DNA from: Calliopsis andreniformis
Lineage: Eukaryota > Arthropoda > Insecta > Hymenoptera > Andrenidae
Assembly: GCF_051401765.1 (NCBI RefSeq)
Contig: NW_027480438.1
Location: 4,030,001-4,094,000, forward strand
Reading direction: 5' to 3'
Length of the DNA stretch: 64,000 bases
The translations under genes and the position numbers were made by a program. The notes under the pieces are model-generated. The model did not search any database. It was given only the letters and a program-made list of their open reading frames with translations, and was not told the DNA's origin. Numbering within the stretch: position 1 is the first letter of the stretch; each line of letters starts with the position of its first letter. Positions 53,401 to 64,000 of the stretch are shown piece after piece.

Positions 53401-56345
53401 AACCCTGAATCCTCAATCTTCAGCACTCAGTCCTCAACAATCAGTGGTCAATCCTCAATCCTCAATAGAATATCATGAATTCACAGCTTTCAGTACTCAA
53501 TACTCAACCTGCAATCTTCAAATCTCTATCCACAAACATAAATTCTCATCACTCAACCCTGAACCCTCAGACCTCAATGTTCAATCCTCAATCCTCAATT
53601 CTCAATCTTCAATCCTCAACACTGAACCTTCAATCCTCAATCCTCAATACTCAATCCTCAATCCTCAATCTTCAATCCTCAATCCCCAGTCCTCAATCTT
53701 CTATCCTCAATGCTCAATCCTCAACCCTCAATCCTCAGTCCTCAATCCTCAATCCTCAACCCTCAAACCTCAATCCTCAACCGTCAGCCCTCGTCCTCAA
53801 TCGTCAACATTCAATCCTCAATCCTCAATCTTCAATCCTCAATACTCATTCTTCAATCCTCAATACCCAATCCTCAATCTTCAATCCTCAATCCTCAATC
53901 CTCAATCCTCAATCCTCAATCCTCAGCCCTCATCCTCAATCCTCAATACTCAATCCTCAATCCTCAATCTTCAATCCTCAATACTCAACCTTCAATAATC
54001 AATCCTCAATTCTCAATCCTCAATACTCAATCCTCAATCGTCAATCCTCAATCCCCAATCCTCAATCTTCAATTCTCAATCCTCAATCCTCAATCCTCGG
54101 TCCTCAATCCTCAATCGTCAATCTCCAATCCTGAATACTCAATCTTCAATCCTCAATCCTCAGTCCTCAATCCTCAATCCTCAATCCTCATTCTTCAATC
54201 CTCAATACGCAATCCTCAATTCTCAATCCTCATTCTTCAATCCTCAATACCCAATCCTCAACCTTCAATCCTCAATCCTCAATCCTCAATCCGCAATCCT
54301 CAATCTTCAATCCTCAATACGCAATCCTCAATTCTCAATCCTCAGTCCTCAATCCTCAATCCTAAACCCTCAAACCTCAATCCTCAACCGTCAATCCTCG
54401 TCCTCAATCGTCAACACTCAATCCTCAATCCTCAATCTTCAATCCTCAATACTCAATATTCAATACTCAATCCTCACTCTTCAATCCTCAATCTTCAATC
54501 CTCAATCCTCAATCCTCAATCCTCAATCCTCAATCCTCAATCCTCAATCCTCAATCCTCATTCTTCAATCCTCAATACCCAATCCTCAATCTTCAATCCT
54601 CAATCCTCAATCCTCAATCCTCAATCCTCAATCCTCAGCCCTCATCCTCAATCCTCAATCCTCAATCCTCAATCCTCAATCTTCAATAATCAATACTCAA
54701 CCTTCAATAATCAATCCTCAATTCTCAATCCTCAATACTCAATCCTTAATCGTCAATCCTCAATCCCCAATCCTCTATCTTCAATTCTCAATCCTCATTC
54801 TCCAATCCTCAATCCTCAGTCCTCAAACCTCAATCCTCAACCTTCAGTCCTCATCCTCAATTCGCAATAGCCAATCCTCAATCCTCAATCCTCATTCTTC
54901 AATCCTCAATACCCAATCCTCAATCTTCAATCCTCAATCCTCAATCCTCAACTCTAAATCCTCAATCCTCTATCCTCAATCCTCAATCATCAATCCTCAA
55001 TGTTCAATCCGCAATACCCAATCCTCAATCCTCAATAATCAGACCTCAAACATCAATACTCAACCCTCAGTCCTCGTCCTCAATCCACAACCCTCAATCC
55101 TCGATCCTCAATCTTCAATCATCAATATTCAATCTTCAATATACAATCCTCAATCCTCAATACTCAATCCTCAATCCTCAATGTTCTATCCTCAATACGC
55201 AATCCTCAACCTTCAATCCTCAATCCTCAATCCTCAATCCTCAATCCTGAATCCTGAATCCTCAGTCCTCAAACCCCAATCCTGTATCCACAATCCTGAA
55301 CGCTCAATCTTCAGCCCTCAGACGTCAACAATCAGTTGTGAATCCTCAATCCGCAATAGAATATCCTCAATTCACAGTTTTCAATACTCAATACTCAATC
55401 TGCTATCTTCAAATCCTTATCCACAAACATCAATTCCCATCACTCAAACCTGAACGCTCAGTCCTCAATGTTCACTCCTCAATCTTCAATTCTCAATCTT
55501 CAATCCTCAATACTGAATCTTCCATACTCAATCCCCAATACTCAATCCTCAATCCTCAATCCTCAAACCTCAGTAATCAATCCTCAATCCTCAATACTCA
55601 ATCGTCGGTCCTCAGTCCTCAATCCTCAACCCTCAATCCTCGTTCCTCAAACCTCAATCCTCAACCCTCAGCCCTCATCCTCAATTCTCAATTCTCAATA
55701 CTCAATCCTCAATCCTCAAACTTCAATCCTCAATAATCAATCTCCAATCCTAGATCCTCAATCCCCAATCCTCAATCCTTAATCATCAATCTTCAATCCT
55801 CAATCCCCAGTCCTCAATCTTCAATTCTCAATGCTCAATCCTCAATCTTCAATCCTCAGTCCTCAATCCTCAACTCTCAACCCTCAAACCTCAATCCTCA
55901 ACCGTCAGTCCTCGTCCTCAATCCTCAACCCTCAATCCTCAATCCACAATCTTCAATCCTCAATACTCAATATTCAATCCTCAATCCTCAATCCTCAATC
56001 CTCAATCCTCAATCTTCAATCCTCAATCCTCAATCCTCAATCCTCAATCCTCATTCTTCAACCCTCAATACCCAATCCTCAATCTTAAATCCTCTATCCT
56101 CAATTCGCAATCCTCAATCCTCAATCCTCAGGCCTCAAGTATCAATACTAAACCCTCAGTCCTCGTCCTCAATCCACAACCTTCAATCCTCAATCCACAA
56201 TCTTCATTCATCAATATTCAGCCTTCAATCCTCAATCCTCAATCGTCAATACTCAATCCTCAATCCTCAATGTTCAATCCTCAATACCCAATCCTCAGTC
56301 TTCAATCCTCAATCCTAAATCCTCAATCCTCAATCCTCAATCCTC
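50500..56345. repeat. 5846-bp higher-order block, copy 1
   Basis: Landmarks are at 50599 (A), 51269 (A, hybrid), 53080 (B), 53465 (A) and 55356 (B). From about 50500 to 53200 each position recurs 5846 bp further on (50763 with 56609, 52325 with 58171). Shared private changes, such as TCAGCCCCCAGTCC before the landmarks at 50599 and 56445 and TGCAATCGTCAAATC at 53110 and 58956, show direct common descent. The part 54201-56345 is related to 44.4-45.9 kb (offset 10494) instead. Confidence 0.86.
51239..51385. repeat. Hybrid landmark formed by 504-bp deletion
   Basis: The left part of this landmark (CATGAATTCACAG, TTCGATACTCTATACTC, AGCATTCTTC) is that of the landmark at 46621. The right part (GAACGCTCAGACCTCAGTG) is that of 47125. 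The switch lies between, in a shared stretch of about 44 bp around 51320-51363 that contains TCTATCCACAAACATC. The landmarks at 2428, 7591 and 11705 show the left half in its original setting with CAACACTCAGTCCCC to its right, so this copy is the recombinant. The copy at 57115 inherited it. Confidence 0.85.
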
Positions 56346-59300
56346 AATCCTCAGTCCTCAAACCTCAATCCTGAATCCTCAACCCTGAATCCTCAATCTT
56401 CAGCCCCCAGTCCTCAACAATCAGTGGTCAATCCTCAATCCTCAATAGAATATCATGAATTCACAGTTTTCAATACTCAATACTCAACCTGCAATCTTCA
56501 AATCTCTATCCACAAACATCAATTCTCATCAGTCAACCCGCATCACTCAGTCCTCAGTCCTCAATATTCAAGCCTCAACCCTCAATCCCCAATCCACAAT
56601 CCTCTAGCTTGAATCCTCAATACTCAATCTTCAATCCTCAATCCTCAATCCTCAATCCTCAATTCGCAATCCTCAATAGTCAATCTTCAATCCTCAATAC
56701 TCAATATTCAATCCTCAATCCTCAATCCTCAATCCTCAATCCTCATTCTTCAATCCTCAGTACCCAATCCTCAATCTTCAATCCTCAATCCTCAATCCTC
56801 AATTCTCAATCCTCAATCCTCTGTCCTTAGTCCTCAAACCTCAATCGCCGACCCTCAGCCCTCATCCTCAATCCTCAATCCTCATCCTCAATCCTCAATC
56901 CTCAATCCCCAATCCTCAATCCTCAACCTTCAATCCTCAATGTTCAATCCTCAATACCCAATCCTCAGTCTTCAATCCTCAATCCTCAATCCTCAGTCCT
57001 CAATCCTCAATCCTCAATCCTCAGTCCTCAAACCTCAATCCTGAATCCTCAATCCTGAATCCTCAATCTTCAGCCCTCAGTCCTCAACAATCAGTGGTCA
57101 ATCCTCAATCCTCAATAGAATATCATGAATTCACAGTTTTCGATACTCTATACTCAATCAGCATTCTTCAAATCTCTATCCACAAACATCAATTCTCATC
57201 ACTCAACCCTGAACGCTCAGACCTCAGTGTTCAATCCTCAATCCTCAATTCTCAATCTTCAATCCTCAATACTGAACCTTCAATCCTCAATCCTCAATCC
57301 TCAATCCTCAATCCTCAATACTCAGTAATCAATCCTCAAACTTCAATACTCAATCGTCAATCTTCAATCCTCAATACTCAATCTTCAATCCTCAATCCGC
57401 AATCCTCAATCCTCAATCCTCATTCTTCAATCCTCTATACCCAATCCTCAATCTTCAATCCTCAATCCTCAATTCTCAATCCTCAATCCTCAATCCTCAA
57501 TCCTCAATCTTCAATCCTCAGTCCCAAATCCTCAATCTTCAATACTCACTCCTCAATCCTCATTCTTCAATCCTCAATACCCAATCCTCAATCTTCAGTC
57601 CTCAATCCTCAATTCTCAATACTCAATCCTCAATCTTCAATCCTCAATCCTCAATCCTCAATCCTCAATCCTCAATCTTCAATCCTCAATACTCAATCTT
57701 CAACCCTCAATTCTTAATCCTCAATCCTCAATCCTCAATCCTCAATCCTCAATCCTCAATCCTCAATCCTCAATCGTCAATCTTCAATCCTCAATACTCA
57801 ATCTTCAATCCTCAATACGCAATCCTCAATCCTCAATCCTCATTCTTCAATCCTCAATACCCAATCCTCAACCTTCAATCCTCAATCCTCAATCCTCAAT
57901 CCTCAATCCTCAGTAATCAGTCCTCAATCTTCAATACTCAATCGTCATTCCTCAGTCCTCATTCCTCAATCCTCAATCCTCGTTCCTCAAACCTCAATCC
58001 TCAACCTTCAGTCCTCATCCTCAATTCTCAATTCTCAATCCTCAATCCTCAATCCTCAATCTTCAATCCTCAATAATCAATCTCCAATCCTAGATCCTCA
58101 ATCCCCAATCTTCAATCCTTAATCCTCAATCTTCAATCCTCAATCCCCAGTCCTCAATCTTCAATCCTCAATGCTCAATCCTCAATCCTCAATCCTCAGT
58201 CCTCAATCCTCAATCCTAAACCCTCAAATCTCAATCCTCAACCGTCAGTCCTCGTCCTCAATCGTCAACACTCAATCCTCAACCCTCAATCTTCAATCCT
58301 CAATACTCAATATTCAATACTCAATCCTCACTCTTCAATCCTCAATCTTCAATCCTCAATCCTCAATCCTCAATCCTCAATCATCAGACCTCAATCCTCA
58401 ATCCTCAATCCTCATTCTTCAATCCTCAATACCCAATCCTCAATCTTCAATCCTCAATCCTCAATCCTCAATCCTCAATCCTCAATCCTCAGCCCTCATC
58501 CTCAATCCTCAATCCTCAATCCACAATCCTCAACCTTCAATCCTCAATACTCAACCTTCAATAATCAATCCTCAATTCTCAATCCTCAATACTCAATCCT
58601 CAATCGTCAATCCTCAATCCCCAATCCTCTATCTTCAATTCTCAATCCTCAATCCTCTAATCCTCAACACTCAATCTTCAATACTCAATACTCAATCTTC
58701 AATCCTCAATCCTTAATCCTCAAACCTCAATCCTCAGTCCTCTATCCTCATTCCTCAATCCACAATACCCAATCCTCAGTCTTCAATCCTCAATCCTCAA
58801 TCCTCAATCCTCATTCTCCAATCCTCAATCCTAAGTCCTCAAACCTCAATTCTGAATCCTCAATCCTACATCCTCAACCTTCAGCACTCAGTCCTCAACA
58901 ATCAGTTGTCAATCCTCAATCCCCAATAGAATATCCTCAATTCACAGTTTTCAATACTCAATACTCAATCTGCAATCGTCAAATCTCTATCCACAAACAT
59001 CAATTCTCATCACTCAACCCTGAACGCTCAGACCTCAATGTTCAATCCTCAATCCTCAATTCTCAATCTTCAATCCTCAACACTGAACCTTCAATCCTCA
59101 ATCCTCAATACTCAATCCTCAATCCTCAATCTTCAATCCTCAATCCCCAGTCCTCAATCTTCTATCCTCAATGCTCAATCCTCAACCCTCAATCCTCAGT
59201 CCTCAATCCTCAATCCTCAACCCTCAAACCTCAATCCTCAACCGTCAGCCCTCGTCCTCAATCCTCAACCTTCAATCCTCAATCTTCAATACTCAATCCT

Positions 59301-59720
59301 CAATCCTCAATCCTCAATCCTCAATCCTCAATCCTCAATCCTCAATCCTCAATCCTCAATCCTCATTCTTCAATCCTCAATACCCAATCCTCAATCTTCA
59401 ATCCTCAATCCTCAATCCTCAATCCTCAATCCTCAATCCTCAGCCCTCATCCTCAATCCTCAATACTCAATCCTCAATCCTCAATCTTCAATCCTCAATA
59501 CTCAACCTTCAATAATCAATCCTCAGTTCTCAATCCTCAATACTCAATCCTCAATCGTCAATCCTCAATCCCCAATCCTCAATCTTCAATTCTCAATCCT
59601 CAATCCTCAATCCTCGGTCCTCAATCCTCAATCGTCAATCTCCAATCCTGAATACTCAATCTTCAATCCTCAATCCTCAGTCCTCAATCCTCAATCCTCA
59701 ATCCTCATTCTTCAATCCTC
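56346..59720. repeat. 5846-bp higher-order block, copy 2 (partial, with 385-bp loss)
   Basis: Landmarks are at 56445 (A), 57115 (A, hybrid) and 58926 (B, hybrid). The offset from copy 1 is 5846 up to the 58926 landmark, 5461 after it, and 5517 near 59.5-59.7 kb. The first drop, 385 bp, is 55 monomers and equals the distance between landmarks 53080 and 53465. The later gain is eight monomers. Similarity ends at about 59717. Confidence 0.85.
58896..59042. repeat. Hybrid landmark formed by 385-bp deletion
   Basis: The left part agrees with the landmark at 53080, including the rare TGCAATCGTCAAATC and GAACGCTCAG. After CTCAATGTTCAAT the sequence follows 53465 (TCCTCAATCCTCAATTCTC, then CAACACTGAACC). 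The private changes of 53465 inside the core, ACATAAATTC and GAACCCTCAG, are absent. The exchange therefore lies at or just after the right end of the core, about 59028-59048. Confidence 0.83.
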
Positions 59721-61603
59721 AATACCCAATACTCAATCTTCAATCCTCAATACTCAATCTGCAATCTTCAATCCTCAATCCTCAATCCTCAATCCTCATT
59801 CTCCAGTCCTCAATCCTCAGTCCTCAAACCTCAATTCTGAATCCTCAATCCTGCATCCGCAATCTTCAGCCCTCAGTCCTCAACAATCAGTTGTCAATCC
59901 TCAATCCCCAATAGAATATCCTCAATTCACAGTTTTCAATACTAAATACTCAATCTGCAATCTTCAAATCTCTATCCACAAACATCAATTCTCATCACTC
60001 AACCCTGAACGCTCAGACCTCAGTGTTCAATCCTCAATCCTCAATTCTCAATCTTCAATCCTCAATACTGAACCTTCAATCCTCAATCCTCAATCCTCAA
60101 TCCTCAATCCTCAATACTCAGTAATCAATCCTCAAACTTCAATACTCAATCGTCAATCTTCAATCCTCAATACTCAATCTTCAATCCTCAATCCGCAATC
60201 CTCAATCCTCAATCCTCATTCTTCAATCCTCTATACCCAATCCTCAATCTTCAATCCTCAATCCTCAATCCTCAATCCTCAATCCTCAATCCTCAATCCT
60301 CAATCTTCAATTCTCAGTCCCAAATCCTCAATCTTCAATACTCACTCCTCAATCCTCATTCTTCAATCCTCAATACCCAATCCTCAATCTTCAGTCCTCA
60401 ATCCTCAATTCTCAATACTCAATCCTCACTCTTCAATCCTCAATCTTCAATCCTCAATCCTCAATCCTCAATCCTCAATCCTCAATCCTCAGTCCTCATT
60501 CTCGAATCCTCAATCCTCAGTCCTCAAACCTCAATTCTGAATCCTCAATCCTACATCCTCAATCTTCAGCCCTCAGTCCTCAACAATCAGTTGTCAATCC
60601 TCAATCCCCAATAGAATATCCTCAATTCACAGTTTTCAATACTCAATACTCAATCTGCAATCTTCAAATCTCTATCCACAAACATCAATCCTCATCACTC
60701 AACCCTGAACGCTCAGACCTCAATGTCCAACTCTCAATCCTCAATTCACAATCTTCAATCCTCAATACTGAACCTTCAATCCTCAATACTCAATCCTCAA
60801 TCCTCAATCCTCAATCCTCAATCCTCAATCCTCGGACCTCAAACATCAATACTCAACCCTCAGTCCTCGTCCTCAATCCACAACCCTCAATCCTCGATCC
60901 TCAATCTTCAATCATCAATATTCAATCTTCAATCCACAATCCTCAATCGTCAATACTCAATCCTCAATCCTCAATGTTCTATCCTCAATACGCAATCCTC
61001 AACCTTCAATCCTCAATCCCCAATCCTGAATCCACAATCCTGAACGCTCAATCTTCAGCCCTCAGACCTCAACAATCAGTTGTGAATCCTCAATCCTCAA
61101 TAGAATATCCTCAATTCACATGTTTCAATACTCAATGCTCAGCATGCAATCCTCATATCTCTATCCACAAACATCAATTTTCATCACTCAACCCTCAACA
61201 CTCAGTCCCCAATCCTCAATCTTCAAACCTCAATCCTCAATCCTCAATCCTCAATCCTCAGTCTTCAATCCTCAATACTCATTCTTCAATCCTCAATCCT
61301 CAATCCTCGGTCCTCAATTCTCAATCGTCAATCTCCAATCCTGAATACTCAATCTTCAATCCTCAATCCTCAGTCCTCAATCCGCAATACTCAATCCTCA
61401 TTCTTCAATCCTCAATACCCAATCCTCAATCTTCAATCCTCAATACTCAATCTGCAATCTTCAATCCTCAATCCTCAATCCTCAATCCTCATTCTCCAAT
61501 CCTCAATCCTAAGTCCTCAAACCTCAATTCTGAATCCTCAATCCTGAATCCTCAATCTTCAGCCCTCAGTCCTCAACATTCTGTTGTCAATCCTCAATCC
61601 TCA
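59721..61603. repeat. Mosaic block of 47-kb and 30.5-kb families
   Basis: Landmarks are at 59911 (B, matching 47125 at offset 12786), 60611 (B) and 61100 (B, matching 30782 at offset 30318). Beyond 60611 the sequence has CAATGTCCAACTC, a variant not seen in the other copies. The first part matches 46.93-47.65 kb, and 60.8-61.55 kb matches 30.5-31.2 kb. The join between them lies in plain heptamers near 60.8 kb. Confidence 0.75.
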
Positions 61604-64000
61604 ATAGCATATCCTCAATGCACAGCTTTCAATACTCAATACTCAATCTGCAATCTTCAAATCTCTATCCAGAAACATCAATTCTCATCACTCAAACCTC
61701 AACACTCAGTACTCAATGTTCAATCCTCAATCCTCAATTCTGAATCTTCAATCCTCAATACTGAATGTTCAATCCTCAATCCTCAATCCTCAATCCTCAA
61801 TCCTCAATCCTCAATCCTCAATCCCCAATCCTCAATCCTCAACCTTCAATCCTCAATGTTCAATCCTCAATACCCAATCCTCAGTCTTCAATCCTCAATC
61901 CTCAATCCTCAGTCCTCAATCCTCAATCCTCAATCCTCAGTCCTCAAACCTCAATCCTGAATCCTCAATCCTGAATCCTCAATCTTCAGCCCTCAGTCCT
62001 CAACAATCAGTGGTCAATCCTCAATCCTCAATAGAATATCATGAATTCACAGTTTTCAATACTCTATACTCAACCTGCATTCTTCAAATCTCTATCCACA
62101 AACATCAATTCTCATCACTCAACCCTCAACTCTCAGTCCCCAATCCCCAATATTCAAGCCTCAATCCTCAATCCTCAATCCACAATCCTCAACCTTCAAT
62201 CCTCAATACTCAATCTTCAATCCTGAATCCTCAATCCTCAATCCTCAATCCTCAATTCGCAGTCCTCAATAGTCGATCTTCAATCCTCAATACTCAATAT
62301 TCGATCCTCAATCCTCAATCCTCAATCCTCAATCCTCATTCTTCAATCCTTAATACCCAACCCTCAATCTTCAATCCTCAATCCGCAATCCTGAATTCTC
62401 AATCATCAATCCTCTGTCCTCAGTCCTCAAACCTCAATCCTCAACCCTCAGCCCTCATCCTCAATCCTCAGTCTTCAATCCTCAATCCTCAATCCTCAAT
62501 CCTCAATCCTCAATCCTCAATCCTCAATCCTCAATCCTCAATCCTCAATCCTGAACCCTCAATCCTCAATCCTCAATCCTCAATCCGCAATCTTCAATCC
62601 TCAATACTCAATCTTCAAACCTCAAACCTCAGTCCTCAAACCTCAATTATGGATCCTCAATCCTGCATCCTCAAGCTTCAGCCCTCAGTCCTCAACAATC
62701 AGTTGTCAATCCTCAATCCGCAATAGAATATCCTCAATTCACAGTTTTCAATACTCAATACTCAATCTGCAATCTTCAAATCCTTATCCACACACATCAA
62801 TTCTCATCACTCAAACCTGAACGCTCAGTCCTCAATGTTCAATCCTCAATCTTCAATTCTCAATCTTCAATCCTCAATACTGAATCTTCAATACTCAATC
62901 CCCAATACTCAATCCTCAATCCTCAATCCTCAATCCTCAGTAATCAATCCTCAATCCTCAATACTCAATCGTCAGTCCTCAGTCCTCAATCCTCAACCCT
63001 CAATCCTCGTTCCTCAAACCTCAATCCTCCACCCTCAGCCCTCATCCTCAATTCTCAATTCTCAATACTCAATCCTCAATCCTCAAACTTCAATCCTCAA
63101 TAATCAATCTCCAATCCTAGATCCTCAATCCCCAATCCTCAATCCTTAATCCTCAATCTTCAATCCTCAATCCTCAATCCTCAATCCTCATTCTTCAAAC
63201 CTCAATACCCAATCCCCAATCTTAAATCCTCTATCCTCAATTCGCAATCCTCAATCCTCTGTCGTTAGTCCTCAAACCTCAATCCTCAACCCTCTGACCT
63301 CATCCTCAATCCTCAATCCTCAATCCACAATCCTCAATGTTCAATCCTCAATACTCAATCTTCAATCCTCAATCCTCAGTCCTCAAACCTCAATTCTGAA
63401 TCCTCAATCCTGAATCCTCAATCTTCAGCCCTCAGCCCTCAACATTCAGTTGTCAACCCTCAATCCTCAATAGAATATCCTTAATTCACAGTTTCAATAC
63501 TCAGTACTCAATCTGCAATCTTCAAATCTCTATCCAGAAACATCAATTCTCATCACTCAGCCCTCAACACTCAGTACTCAATGTTCAATCCTCAATCCTC
63601 AATTCTGAATCTTCAATCCTCAATACTGAATCTTCAATCCTCAATCCTCAATCCTCAATCCTCAATCCTCAATCCTCAATCTTCAGTCCTCAATACTCAA
63701 TCTTCAATCCTCAATACTCAATCCTCAATCCTCATTCCTCAATCCTCATTCTTCAATACTCAATACCCAATCCTCAATCTTCAATCCTCAATCCTCAATT
63801 ACCAATTCTCAATGCTCTATCCTCAGACCTCAAACATCAATATTCAACCCTCAGTCATCGTCCTCAATCCACAACCCTCGATCCTCAACCCTCAATCTTC
63901 AATCATCAATATTCAATACTCAATCGTCATTCCTCAGTCCTCAATCCTCAATCCTCAATCCTCAATCTTCAATCCTCGATCCTCAAACCTCAATCCTGAA
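61604..64000. repeat. Mosaic block at window end, related to 14-16 kb and 20-22 kb
   Basis: Landmarks are at 61604 (variant ATAGCATAT and AATGCACAG), 62031 (A), 62723 (B) and 63470 (C). Positions 62723 and 63117 match 20867 and 21261 at offset 41856. The tail from about 63560 follows 9760 and 13873, and the last 70 bases resemble 53330-53393. The array continues past the window edge without change of character. Confidence 0.78.

Larger units (their letters stand above)
1..64000. repeat. Heptanucleotide satellite array, monomer CAATCCT, head to tail
   Basis: The whole window reads as tandem 7-bp monomers with consensus CAATCCT on the + strand (AGGATTG on the other). I see no interruption by unrelated sequence, no transposon ends, no RNA gene and no change of orientation. 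The consensus has no G on the + strand, so base composition is strongly strand-asymmetric. Common variant monomers are CAATACT, CAATACC, CAATCTT, CATTCTT, CAGTCCT, CAACCTT, CAAACCT, CGTTCCT, GAATCCT and CAATGTT. A few monomers have a conserved length change (6-bp CATCCT or CGTCCT, 8-bp CTAATCCT). The array runs off both ends of the window. Gene-free satellite of this kind is typical of eukaryotic heterochromatin; the species and chromosomal position are not determinable here. Confidence 0.98.

Noticed and set aside
59038..60540. Long + strand open reading frames of up to about 500 codons encoding NPQSSIL-like repeats
   Set aside because: CAATCCT has no stop in any frame and a length not divisible by three, so all three + frames read the same NPQSSIL cycle and long frames arise by chance. 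Frames overlap in the same DNA, start at chance ATG or GTG triplets in variant monomers, and end at single-base changes such as CCTTAAT, CCTGAAT or CTAGAT that differ between copies. No promoter, splice pattern or non-repeat domain is seen. Nothing supports translation.
596..63586. Regularly recurring landmarks as a possible CRISPR-like array
   Set aside because: Spacings range from 280 to more than 2000 bp, the intervals are themselves repetitive, and there are no unique spacers, no cas genes and no palindromic repeat.
1..64000. Seven-residue periodicity similar to the RNA polymerase II C-terminal repeat
   Set aside because: NPQSSIL shares only its length with YSPTSPS. The period is forced by the 21-nt common multiple of heptamer and codon.
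1..64000. Telomere repeat, since ATTGAGG on the - strand has 7 bp like plant TTTAGGG
   Set aside because: Only four of seven positions agree, GGG is missing, and the array is far too diverged and block-structured for telomerase-made DNA. A subtelomeric location remains possible but is not shown.
1..64000. tRNA, rRNA or other structured RNA genes
   Set aside because: I saw no A or B box pair, no rRNA-like conserved segment and no inverted repeats. The near absence of G on one strand makes stable folding of the C-rich transcript unlikely.

Overview
The window is satellite DNA from end to end, and I find no gene in it. Every stretch I read is a variant of one 7-bp monomer, CAATCCT on the + strand (AGGATTG on the - strand), always head to tail in the same orientation. 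Both window edges fall inside the array. A long, gene-free, hierarchically amplified heptamer array suggests heterochromatin (pericentromeric, subtelomeric or similar) of a eukaryote. The sequence does not let me name the species, and I recognise no published satellite by name.

There are three levels of organisation. (1) The 7-bp monomer. Pure runs seldom exceed about ten copies, and most monomers carry one to three substitutions (CAATACC, CAGTCCT, CATTCTT, CAACCTT, CAAACCT, GAATCCT and others). (2) Intermediate repeats of about 385 to 750 bp, marked by a conserved 147-bp landmark. I count 66 copies, found by ATAGAATAT; the landmark is 21 strongly diverged heptamers that remain in 7-bp register. 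A second marker, CTAGATCC inside a fixed run of variant monomers, recurs 27 times. (3) Kilobase-scale blocks repeated in tandem or at a distance: a 4114-bp pair (6065-14292), a 5.37 to 5.97-kb unit in three successive versions (about 11890-27891), a 3704-bp pair (36510-43917), a 5846-bp pair (about 50500-59720), and dispersed copies at offsets of 5163, 9789, 10369, 26782, 32359 and 48408 bp.

Layout: 1-6064 is a mosaic related to 31.4-33.6 kb and 48.4-50.3 kb; 6065-14292 is the 4114-bp pair; about 11890-27891 is the 5.4/6-kb series; 27892-36509 is a mosaic with one unusually diverged segment near 35.8-36.2 kb; 36510-43917 is the 3704-bp pair; 43918-50346 is a mosaic; about 50500-59720 is the 5846-bp pair; 59721-64000 is a mosaic of all earlier families.

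The long + strand open frames are a by-product of the repeat. The heptamer has no stop in any frame, and because 7 is not a multiple of 3 all three frames read the same seven-residue cycle NPQSSIL. The - strand gives TGA once every 21 nt in every frame, so it has no long frames.

The main biological content is a readable record of satellite evolution. Several block junctions lie inside a landmark and produce hybrid landmarks, as expected from unequal exchange between neighbouring copies. Coordinates of block edges are by eye and may be off by some tens of bases, because edges often fall in uniform heptamer runs.
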